From: an uncultured Lachnospiraceae bacterium
GTDB taxonomy: Bacteria > Bacillota > Clostridia > Lachnospirales > Lachnospiraceae
NCBI GenBank assembly: GCA_947625775.1
Contig: CANQPM010000004.1
Location: 124,001-188,000 of the forward strand
Direction of reading: 5' to 3'
Length of the DNA stretch: 64,000 nucleotides
This document shows, piece by piece, positions 45,564 through 52,725 of this stretch (positions are counted from its first letter, which is position 1; the number at the start of each line of letters is the position of its first letter). The notes below the pieces were generated by a model. It was given only the letters and a program-made list of their open reading frames with translations, was not told where the DNA came from and made no database searches. A program made the translations under genes and the position numbers.

Positions 45564-45605
45564 TACAATTTGTAACTTGACAAAAGAGGCTACAAAGTGT
45601 AAACT
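45564..45605 (+). promoter_or_regulatory. blaI promoter with two BlaI-type dyads
   Basis: -35 TTGACA (45577-45582), 17-base spacer, -10 TAAACT (45600-45605). The dyads TACA-ATT-TGTA (45564-45574) and TACA-AAG-TGTA (45591-45601) flank the -35 and overlap the -10. Known BlaI/MecI/CopY operators have TACAnnTGTA; here the spacer is three bases. Confidence 0.7.
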
Positions 45606-45636
45606 ACAGATAATAAATTACAGGGGATTCCAACTG

Positions 45637-46008
45637 ATGGGCAATGCAAATAATTCAATTACGGAAAGTGAAGAAGTTATATTGGAGATTCTTGAAAAAA
45701 AGAATCCGATTACTATGAAACAAATCATAGAGCTGGTAAAAAAAGAAAAAAAGTGGGCAGACAGTACGATAAAAACATTAGTAAGCAGATTGGTAAAAAA
45801 GGGGAATGTTACAATAATTAAAAAGGAGGTTCAGTATTTTATGCCCACCCATTCAAGGGGAAAAAGAGGAATAAACGCATTACGCGAAGTGGTTGACAAG
45901 TTTTATGATGGACATTGGGGAAAAGCAGCATTGAGCTTTGCTGAAAATGAAAAAATTACATTGGAAGAATTGGAAGGTGTATTGGACTATATAAGAAATC
46001 ATAAGTAA
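45637..46008 (+). CDS. BlaI/MecI-type repressor 1
   Basis: 123 residues from ATG 45637. Winged helix: ITESEEVILEILEKKNPITM, TIKTLVSRLVKKGNV, ending in a dimerisation tail that carries the cleavage region. It would repress its own promoter through the two dyads just upstream, and possibly the module genes. The BlaR1-like gene lies 63 bases downstream. The pair works as in beta-lactam sensing: the sensor protease cleaves or inactivates the repressor. The ligand need not be a beta-lactam. Confidence 0.88.
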   Translation: MGNANNSITESEEVILEILEKKNPITMKQIIELVKKEKKWADSTIKTLVSRLVKKGNVTIIKKEVQYFMPTHSRGKRGINALREVVDKFYDGHWGKAALSFAENEKITLEELEGVLDYIRNHK

Positions 46009-46071
46009 AATACTTGAGCATTTAGATTGAATGTAAAGGATTGGCATGTGCAGCAACAACGGAGGATTAAT

Positions 46072-47379
46072 ATGTCTGAAGCATTGTGGAATATAGTCGG
46101 AGTTACAATAATGGGCAGCATCATTCTGCTTGTCCGCAAAACCAACGGGGACAAAATACATCCGCAAGTATTGACGGTATATTGGATTGGTTTTTTTGTT
46201 ATTTCACTATTGCCGCTGCATTTAATTGCCGAAGCGGGAGCAGCTATTGGAGATATCAATTACATAAGCGGGGTAAAGGGTATATCGGACAGCAGGCAGA
46301 ACGAATATTTTGAATTAGCAGCGATACTGGGCAGTCAGCGGAATTCAAGCATATTGAGTAAAAGCGCAGCCAAAAATTTATTTATCACGGTTGCTTTGAT
46401 TATATGGACAATTGGCTTCTTGGTAAATGCCATTATAAAAATATTAATAGCTGTAAGAACTGGGAAAAAAATAAAAGAAAAATGCATAGGAATCCATTCA
46501 CGCATCTTGATAGGTAAAAAAAGTATTAACGTAGTAATTACAGAGGATATAGGTCCCATGGTGTATGGAATACACCCTGTAATTTATGTGCCAAAGGAAT
46601 TGGCAGAAAGAGACATATTAAACAGTATTTTGTATCACGAAAAAGTTCATATCATAAGAAGACATAATTTGCTGTTATTATTAATTAACGCAGTAAGCTG
46701 TATATATTGGTTTCTTCCGTATTATGAAAAATTTTTTCTGCAGGCTTTGCGTGAGGATATGGAATACCGATGCGACTATGAAGTGATTAAGAATACGAGT
46801 GTAAGTCCTAAAGAATATGCATTACATTACGCGGCTGTGAATGGATATCAATCCGGGCTTAAAGGTTCCCTTAACTTTAGCAGGGAACAGGTTATGAAAA
46901 GAGTTAATCGTATTTTTGACTTCAGGATTAGCCTGAAAAAGTCTGTCCATATGTCATTTGTGTTTAGTATAACAATTATTGCGTTTATATTATGGATTAC
47001 AAATGCCTATTTGCTGCCGGATATGAACGGATTTACCAAATGGGAAATAAAGCAGGCAGAAGAAACTGTTATTAACATAGTAAATGCAGCAAATAAAGGA
47101 GATAAACAATATATACTTAATCATATTTATGAATCAGGACCGCTAAGCGATGCGGCGGATTTTACTTATATGCAGTACGACCTGCATTATATTGATTATT
47201 TTCCAAATACATCAAATTATTATGAAAACAAATACAGGGCGCAGCATCAGCTGCAGGAAAAAAAGATTATCCATTTAGAGGGAATTTTTGAAATAGAAGA
47301 AAGCGAAATGGTATGGGGATTTACGGTTATCTTTGATGAAACAGACGGTACATGGAAACTATATGACTGGGGGCAGTAA
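46072..47379 (+). CDS. BlaR1-like M56 sensor protease 1
   Basis: 435 residues from ATG 46072 (GGAGG six bases upstream). Membrane helices at 5-21, 35-52, 102-127, and one after the protease domain (about 300-318). Zinc motif ILYHEKVHI (His189, Glu190, His193), with ALREDMEYRCDYEVIK downstream supplying the third ligand. The extracellular C-terminal 105 residues (IKQAEETVINIVNAANKGDK to IFDETDGTWKLYDWGQ) look like a DUF4829-type domain, not a penicillin-binding domain, so the ligand is probably not a beta-lactam. The final 33 codons recur as a relic at 51275. Directly followed by a transposase fragment. Confidence 0.85.
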   Translation: MSEALWNIVGVTIMGSIILLVRKTNGDKIHPQVLTVYWIGFFVISLLPLHLIAEAGAAIGDINYISGVKGISDSRQNEYFELAAILGSQRNSSILSKSAAKNLFITVALIIWTIGFLVNAIIKILIAVRTGKKIKEKCIGIHSRILIGKKSINVVITEDIGPMVYGIHPVIYVPKELAERDILNSILYHEKVHIIRRHNLLLLLINAVSCIYWFLPYYEKFFLQALREDMEYRCDYEVIKNTSVSPKEYALHYAAVNGYQSGLKGSLNFSREQVMKRVNRIFDFRISLKKSVHMSFVFSITIIAFILWITNAYLLPDMNGFTKWEIKQAEETVINIVNAANKGDKQYILNHIYESGPLSDAADFTYMQYDLHYIDYFPNTSNYYENKYRAQHQLQEKKIIHLEGIFEIEESEMVWGFTVIFDETDGTWKLYDWGQ

Positions 47380-47382
47380 GTC

Positions 47383-47661
47383 ATGCGAAAACCAAAGACA
47401 TGGGAGGCGGTAAAAATGTTAGCGGAGGAAGATGTTTATATCAACGAGGCATCTAAGACAATCTATGAATTGTGTGCAGACTTTGAAGTAAAAAAACGAT
47501 GCTGGGAGCGGGAAGAATTTGAGGACTATGCCGAGAGGCTTGCCGAGTCGGAGACTAGGCTTGCAGACGTATTGGCTCAGAAGGACGCAGCGCTTGAACA
47601 GCTTAAACAAGCGGAAAAATACCGTAAATGGGCAATGGCACGCGGTTATAAGGAAGATTAA
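47383..47661 (+). pseudogene. 3' fragment of the PD-(D/E)XK transposase-like gene
   Basis: 92 codons in frame to a stop. From KTWEAVKMLAEEDVYINEAS onward it equals residues about 205-315 of the gene at 51568, with one LAESE unit. The 5' 600 bases and the left flank are gone; the junction is at a shared AAAGACATGG. It could still be translated from the ATG at 47383, but the nuclease core is missing. Confidence 0.85.
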
Positions 47662-47704
47662 ATAAATGAGGCATCGGCGGAAAGCCGTTGCCTTATTTAT
47701 TTTT
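47662..47704 (+). terminator. terminator of the transposase-like gene (copy 1)
   Basis: Stem AATAAATGAGGCATCGGC / GCCGTTGCCTTATTTATT around loop GGAAA. The same sequence follows the intact gene at 52516, but not the one at 57604. Confidence 0.8.
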
Positions 47705-47770
47705 TGGAAAATATAAATATGCCTCAAATTCAAATTATTAGCATCAGTTTTGCAGACGGGACGCTTCTTC

Positions 47771-47804
47771 TTTACAGTACGACAAATATATAGTACAATA
47801 TTGT
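47771..47804 (+). promoter_or_regulatory. promoter of the second blaI-blaR pair
   Basis: TTTACA, 17-base spacer, TACAAT (47794-47799). A perfect palindrome ACAATATTGT (47795-47804) overlaps the -10 and may be the operator of this BlaI paralogue. Confidence 0.6.
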
Positions 47805-47839
47805 TATAAAGTAAAGCACATATGAATGGAGAAACAAAT

Positions 47840-48229
47840 ATGGACAATAACATTATTTTTGAAATGTCAATGTCAGAAAGTCTCATTATGGACTTTTTAT
47901 GGGAAACTGATAAAGGAATGACATTTGGCGAAATATCAGATTATTTGAATAATGAGCTGAAGAAAGACTGGAAAAAGCAGACCATAAATACATTCATCAA
48001 AAGGCTGTCCGATAAGAATCTTATTTCCGCAAAGCGTACTGGAAAAAATAAAATATACTATGCCGCGCTGACTAAAAGGGAGTATGAAAAAGGACACGCA
48101 CAGAAGCTGCTGGATGATTTTTATAACGGTTCAATAAGCAAGTTTCTGACGGCGCTTACTGGAGGAAAGAAGATAGACAGGGAATTTGCCGATGAGCTGA
48201 GGGATATTATTGATAAAGAAAGCTTATAG
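47840..48229 (+). CDS. BlaI/MecI-type repressor 2
   Basis: 129 residues from ATG 47840 (AATGGAGAAACAAAT upstream). Winged-helix pattern: ESLIMDFLWETDKGMTFGEI, KKQTINTFIKRLSDKNLI, KIYYAALTKREYEKGHAQKL, then a helical dimer domain. About as distant from repressor 1 as members of different systems, so it should recognise its own operator. The sensor gene lies 14 bases downstream. Confidence 0.88.
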   Translation: MDNNIIFEMSMSESLIMDFLWETDKGMTFGEISDYLNNELKKDWKKQTINTFIKRLSDKNLISAKRTGKNKIYYAALTKREYEKGHAQKLLDDFYNGSISKFLTALTGGKKIDREFADELRDIIDKESL

Positions 48230-48243
48230 AAGGAAGGATAATT

Positions 48244-49593
48244 ATGACGATATTGCACGCAATGAGCATTTCGGGAAGTATTGCGGTGATAATTTACTTC
48301 ATATTGCACCCTTTGGCGCAAAAACGGCTGCCCGTGTTATGGCATAAAATATATCTTACGGTTACGATATTTTTATTTATTATCCCATTTCCGTATATCG
48401 GGATATTTCAAAATACCGTCGGCTGGCTGAACAGCTATTTGCAATCGGAAAGACTGAAGCAGGCGGGAAGCTTATTTTATAATGAAAGCGGCAATACCAT
48501 TATAAAATTTAATAATGCTGTCTACGCATATAATTGGCAGCTGTATATAATCATATCAGCTTGCCTGCTGTTAAGTACATATTTCTTGGTTAAATTAATT
48601 ATAAAGTATGCAAGAATTTACAAATCATTAAAAAACATTTCCGAAAAATGCGAAATGGCAGACACGGACTTAAATGCGCTCTGCCAAAGGATAAAAGCTC
48701 CTAAGAATGTAAAGGTGTATTCATGTGACAGATTGGGGACACCTCTCACGATAGGCATTATGCGGGGAAGGATTATTCTGCCCAATACTAATTGGGAGAA
48801 TGGCAGGCTGGAAGATGCGCTTCATCATGAGCTTGTCCATGTAAAGTCTAAGGACAACCTTATGAAGTTAATATTGCTTATAGCAGTAATTGTAAACTTA
48901 TATAATCCGTTTGTATATTATTTGTGGCATAAATGGAATCTGATAGCGGAAATGTATTGCGACGATAAAGTAATAGAGCATAAAAGCGGGCAGGAAATTA
49001 AAAATTATGCAAAGCTTATTATAGATTTTGCAGAAGGCAATCAAAATGTTAAGCTGCCAGTCACGGGGCTTAGTATAGATGAAAAACAACTGAAAGAGAG
49101 GATAATGAACATGAAAAGAACACGAAAAAATTATGGGGTAATAAGCAAGGTCATAGGAACGGCAATAATTATTTTTGCAGTATTGGCATCATCATCGCTG
49201 TCGGTGCTTGCATATACGCCGAGGAGCATTGTATGCCTTGATGAAGATTATGAAGGCGGAGAGATAGAAACGCTGTTTCTGATAGAAAAGGATGTTTATT
49301 CGTCTGAATTAGATGTGCATTTAAAGAAATATGAAAAATATATTAATGAAGATATTGCTTTTTTTGTAGATAAGTATGGAAACGTATATTATGATGTACA
49401 CACAACAACTGATTATCAGAGTTATGCAGCATGTAACCACACATATGTAGATGGAACTTTTGCAATACACACAAAAAACAGCAACGGTGGCTGTACAGTA
49501 GATTATTATAATGGAAAAAGGTGCAGCAAATGCGGAAATGTAATTTATGGAAGTCATATAGCGGCGTATTCCTATGACGTTTGCCCGCATTAA
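48244..49593 (+). CDS. BlaR1-like M56 sensor protease 2 with Cys/His-rich outer domain
   Basis: 449 residues. Four membrane helices, zinc motif ALHHELVHVKSKDN (His195, Glu196, His199) and EMYCDDKVIEH. After the last helix (about 305-325) comes an outer domain of about 120 residues with no similarity to penicillin-binding domains. Its end is rich in Cys and His: ACNH, then CTVDYYNGKRCSKCGN and the final YDVCPH. CxxC plus C-P-H could form a zinc site or disulfides outside the cell. This suggests sensing of a metal, an oxidant or a peptide. AAGGAAGGAT precedes ATG. A sigma-4-like gene follows. Confidence 0.85.
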   Translation: MTILHAMSISGSIAVIIYFILHPLAQKRLPVLWHKIYLTVTIFLFIIPFPYIGIFQNTVGWLNSYLQSERLKQAGSLFYNESGNTIIKFNNAVYAYNWQLYIIISACLLLSTYFLVKLIIKYARIYKSLKNISEKCEMADTDLNALCQRIKAPKNVKVYSCDRLGTPLTIGIMRGRIILPNTNWENGRLEDALHHELVHVKSKDNLMKLILLIAVIVNLYNPFVYYLWHKWNLIAEMYCDDKVIEHKSGQEIKNYAKLIIDFAEGNQNVKLPVTGLSIDEKQLKERIMNMKRTRKNYGVISKVIGTAIIIFAVLASSSLSVLAYTPRSIVCLDEDYEGGEIETLFLIEKDVYSSELDVHLKKYEKYINEDIAFFVDKYGNVYYDVHTTTDYQSYAACNHTYVDGTFAIHTKNSNGGCTVDYYNGKRCSKCGNVIYGSHIAAYSYDVCPH

Positions 49594-49624
49594 GATAATG
49601 GGCGCTTAGTGGGGGGAAAAGGCT

Positions 49625-49999
49625 ATGTCGGAAGAACAAATCAAGAGCTTTATCAAATCATATAAATCTCTAAAGGCTAAAAAAGAGATACTTGATAAAA
49701 TAGCGGAAACTGCGTCCGCGAAAGACGACATTGACATAGAAGATTACAATAAAACAAAAATTAAAATACAGATTATAGAGTCTGCCTTAGAAATATTGGA
49801 TAAATCCGAAAAAGAAATTGTTTTACTGCATTTAATAGAAAATAATAAATGGAATGAAATAATTTTAAGATACGAGGCTCAGAAAGGCATGGAAGGCAGC
49901 TATTCCGATAGAACATTTAAACGTATACAGCAAAGTGCATTACAGAAAATAGAAGACTTCATTGTTCGAAATCAGTTTGAAAAATACATAGATATATAA
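49625..49999 (+). CDS. sigma-70 region 4-like helix-turn-helix protein
   Basis: 124 residues. The N-terminal half is coiled-coil-like and charged. The C-terminal half (LDKSEKEIVLLHLIENNKWN to SDRTFKRIQQSALQKIEDFI) resembles the region-4-like HTH of phage ArpU/RinA and DUF1492 regulators. No region 2 is present, so it cannot act as a complete sigma. It starts 32 bases after the sensor stop behind GGGGGGAAAAGGCT, so it belongs to the blaIR2 operon. It may be the transcription output or a transferred phage gene. Confidence 0.6.
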   Translation: MSEEQIKSFIKSYKSLKAKKEILDKIAETASAKDDIDIEDYNKTKIKIQIIESALEILDKSEKEIVLLHLIENNKWNEIILRYEAQKGMEGSYSDRTFKRIQQSALQKIEDFIVRNQFEKYIDI

Positions 50000-50073
50000 T
50001 GCGTTTGATTGTCACGTTTTTGTTATTACCGCATTTTCGCTAGAAAAATCAAGGCCTTTTGTATTCATTTTTA

Positions 50074-50382
50074 CATTTCAATTGTACATATGTAATTTTT
50101 TGATTTTTCATTGGAAAGAGTAGAGCCTTAATTTTATGCTACATATAGGCTTGCAAATGTCAAGACGGGGCAGATTTTGAACTGTGTGCAGATCTTGAAG
50201 TTAAGAAACGTTGCTGTGAGCGGGAGGAATTTGAGGACTATGCTGAGAGGCTTGCCCAATCGGAGGCTAGGCTTGCGGATGTACTGGCGCAAGAGGGGTG
50301 CTGCATTGTTAGAGAAAGCTGCTGTAATAGACCAAGCAAAAAAATACCGCGAATAGGCACCCACGGTTATAAAGAAGATTAA
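50074..50382 (+). pseudogene. decayed transposase-like element with internal deletion
   Basis: Starts with the element's left flank (ATTTTTACATTTC, 50069-50081), then the DFSLE..FYATYRLANVKTGQI part. A jump of about 180 bases leads to the ELCADLEVKKRCCEREEFED part, followed by several frame-breaking changes before KEDstop. The flank holds a perfect TACATATGTA (50085-50094), the classical BlaI/CopY box. The rest of the 50000-50489 gap has only the next promoter. Confidence 0.8.
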
Positions 50383-50407
50383 AATCTTTGCTGATATTGA
50401 CACATTT

Positions 50408-50445
50408 TTGTCACTTGAAAAAAGTAACTAAAGTGATAATATAAT
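50408..50445 (+). promoter_or_regulatory. promoter region of module B first gene
   Basis: TTTTTGTCACTT shared with the 52625 promoter, inverted repeat TCACTT / AAGTGA, TTGAAA and TATAAT (19-base spacing). A likely regulated promoter; the exact -35 is unclear. Confidence 0.45.
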
Positions 50446-50489
50446 TATAGCATCGGTGCGAAATATAAATAATGGGGGCTTGGTAAATT

Positions 50490-51290
50490 ATGAATGTAAA
50501 AATTCTTAAAATAGCCGTGTTTATAACTGCAACAATGTTAAGTGTCAGTGGGTGCGCATCTGCACCCGCTGGCACTCGGCAGCTTGAGCTGGTTTCGGTG
50601 GACATGGATTCATCAGAACATGATTATAATTTTGGGATTTCCGCTTCGTTTGAAAATTCTGACTCATTTGAAACCGAGGACATTGTAGTTTCCGAAAATG
50701 CCAATAAAGACATTCTGAATACCATACCAGTTGAGCACGGAGAAAGCGACGTTTTCCTTGATATGCTTGACGAGGATAATGGTTATCTCCTCTACTGCGG
50801 CGGTCCGGCGGCAGGATTGATGGAGAAGTATATCTATTTCACAAATGACAGGTGGGAAACATATGACAAAATTGACATCAGCAGCAAAATAGACGGATAT
50901 CCAACAAGCTTTGCAGCATTATCCTCAGAGCGCCTTTACATTGGAACACAGCTAAGGGGCGATGGCTATCTGTTTGAAACTACTGACAGCGGCGAGAACT
51001 GGGAAAGTGTATCTGTGGACAATGACATAGAACACTGCCGTTATGGGTATGTGCCTGCGTTTGATGCTTCGGCGGATGCTTTATATGCCCTTTTAGATTT
51101 GGAGCGTGATGGGAAAGAAGGCGCATATTGCTTATACAAATTGGATGACAGGCAGGATAAATGGGACAAAGCAGGAACATATGATGCAGGCTCCGATTTG
51201 CCGATAAAATCTTTTTATATGTATGATGGCGGGTTATATATTGATTTAAATGATGGGTTATATAAAATAAATATGGAATTTTTGAAATAG
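50490..51290 (+). CDS. Asp-box lipoprotein, module B
   Basis: 266 residues. Lipobox LSVSGC (Cys22), Asp-box TTDSGENWESV. From about residue 35 on it is almost identical to the module A protein at 40352 (three differences in 229 residues), but the signal peptide region differs much more, a sign of gene conversion or selection on the mature part. The end MEFLK arises because the gene runs into the relic of the blaR1 tail at the shared GGAAT. It has lost the following lipoprotein/ABC genes, and an intact transposase-like gene lies downstream instead. GGGGGC lies 14 bases before ATG. Confidence 0.8.
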   Translation: MNVKILKIAVFITATMLSVSGCASAPAGTRQLELVSVDMDSSEHDYNFGISASFENSDSFETEDIVVSENANKDILNTIPVEHGESDVFLDMLDEDNGYLLYCGGPAAGLMEKYIYFTNDRWETYDKIDISSKIDGYPTSFAALSSERLYIGTQLRGDGYLFETTDSGENWESVSVDNDIEHCRYGYVPAFDASADALYALLDLERDGKEGAYCLYKLDDRQDKWDKAGTYDAGSDLPIKSFYMYDGGLYIDLNDGLYKINMEFLK

Positions 51291-51373
51291 AAGAAAGCGA
51301 AATGGTATGGGGATTTACGGTTATCTTTGATGAAACAGACGGTACTTGGAAACTATATGATTGGGGGCAGTAA
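51275..51373 (+). pseudogene. relic of the blaR1 3' end
   Basis: About 99 bases equal to 47281-47379 (two differences visible), including GGGGGCAGTAA, fused to the end of the lipoprotein gene. It shows that a module with lipoprotein first and blaR1 last lost everything in between by deletion at a GGAAT microhomology. Confidence 0.88.
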
Positions 51374-51401
51374 GTCCTGGGAAAACCAAGGGCTTTTTTG
51401 A

Positions 51402-52515
51402 ATTAATTTTTACATTTCACACGAATTTTTACATTTCGATTGGACAGATGCAATTAAATATGATATAGTGCATATGTTGCGCGACACTTTCTTAATTAAG
51501 AAGGTGCATTTTAGGTTTTTGCAATGCACTTTCTGTCTAAAATAAACTCGAAAGGATATCATATTTAATGGCAAAAGAAAATTTACCTTCAAAAGAAAGC
51601 ACCTCTGTCACCTATGAAACAGCAACAGGCGAAATTCCTTTCAATATGACAAACGATTATATGTTCCGTGCCGTATTGCAGAAGAACAACCGCGTTTTGC
51701 GTGGGCTTATCAAAGCGCTGCTGCATTTGTCAGAGGATGACATTAAGGAGGTCAGGATTACCAACCCAATTATTCTGGGAGAGTCGATTGACTCAAAGCA
51801 GATGTGGCTTGATGTAAATGTCATTCTCAATAATTTCATAATAATTAATCTTGAAATGCAGGTTGCAAATCTGTTCAACTGGCGAAATCGTTCTGTGTCA
51901 TATATATGCCGTTCCTATGACAACCTGAACAGGGGCGGAAAGTATAAAGACGCCAAGCCTGTCATACATATCGGCTTTCTTGATTTTTCACTGGAAGGAG
52001 CAGAGCCTGAATTTTATGCCACATATAAGCTCGCAAATGTCAAAACAGGGCAGATTTATAGTGACAACGTTACTCTCTGTGTGGTAGACTTAAATAAAAC
52101 AGAGCTTGCCACAGATGAGGACAAAAAATACGGCATTGACAAGTGGGCGAAGCTTTTCAAAGCAAAGACATGGGAGGCGGTAAAAATGTTAGCGGAGGAA
52201 GATGTTTATATCAACGAGGCATCTAAGACAATCTATGAATTGTGTGCGGATTTTGAAGTTAAAAAACGCTGCTGGGAGCGTGAAGAGTTTGAGGACTATG
52301 CCGAGAGACTTGCCGAGTCAGAAGCTAAGCTTGCCGAGTCAGAGGATAGGCTTGCTGAGTCGGAGGCTAAGCTTGCCGAGTCAGAGGATAGGCTTGCCGA
52401 TGCACTGACTCAAAAAGATGCAGCATTGTCAGAGAAGGATGCAGCGCTTGAACGGCTTAAACAAGCAGAAAAATACCGTGAATGGGCAATAGCACACGGT
52501 TATAAGGAAGATTAA
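51402..52515 (+). mobile_element. transposase-like element, copy 1
   Basis: From ATTAATTTTTACAT at the left the sequence matches 57438 onward without an indel for about 900 bases, covering a 166-base non-coding flank plus the gene. No target-site duplication or terminal inverted repeat was recognised. The flank holds two TTTTTACATTTC repeats, GACAGATGCA and a TATAGT box. Confidence 0.65.
51568..52515 (+). CDS. PD-(D/E)XK nuclease family transposase-like protein, copy 1
   Basis: 315 residues. The start FNMTNDYMFRAVLQKNNRVL is typical of this family. The nuclease core is WLDVNVILNNFIIINLEMQV: Asp, then Glu in NLEMQ taking the place of ExK (E-x-Q form). Then NRSVSYICRSYDNLNRGGKY and KPVIHIGFLDF. 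The end is a coiled coil of LAESEAK/LAESEDR units (five) plus QKDAAL repeats. CGAAAGGATATC precedes the ATG. Identical for about 720 bases to the 57604 copy. These 'transposases' are abundant in gut Clostridia; actual mobility is not proven, though the duplicate plus flank suggests it. Confidence 0.85.
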   Translation: MAKENLPSKESTSVTYETATGEIPFNMTNDYMFRAVLQKNNRVLRGLIKALLHLSEDDIKEVRITNPIILGESIDSKQMWLDVNVILNNFIIINLEMQVANLFNWRNRSVSYICRSYDNLNRGGKYKDAKPVIHIGFLDFSLEGAEPEFYATYKLANVKTGQIYSDNVTLCVVDLNKTELATDEDKKYGIDKWAKLFKAKTWEAVKMLAEEDVYINEASKTIYELCADFEVKKRCWEREEFEDYAERLAESEAKLAESEDRLAESEAKLAESEDRLADALTQKDAALSEKDAALERLKQAEKYREWAIAHGYKED

Positions 52516-52557
52516 ATAAATGAGGCATCGGCGGAAAGCCGTTGCCTTATTTATTTT
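52516..52557 (+). terminator. terminator of the transposase-like gene (copy 2)
   Basis: Same GAGGCATCGGC / GCCGTTGCC stem with AAATAA/TTATTT extension as at 47662. Confidence 0.8.
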
Positions 52558-52624
52558 GCTAAACTTAACAGAATAAAAGTCCTTTCGCCTATTTCTAATT
52601 GTATTTCTATAAATTTTTACATTT

Positions 52625-52652
52625 TTGTCACTTTACATGCTGACATTATAAA
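52625..52652 (+). promoter_or_regulatory. promoter of the module B lipoprotein-ABC operon
   Basis: TTGTCA, 16-base spacer, TATAAA, 74 bases before ATG. An inverted repeat TGTCA (52626) / TGACA (52641) overlaps the -35 and may be an operator. Confidence 0.6.
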
Positions 52653-52725
52653 AATATAATAAATATAGCGTTGGCAATAAAAAGCGGCATATTAATATGG
52701 AAGTTAAGAAGAGGGGATTTCTCAA

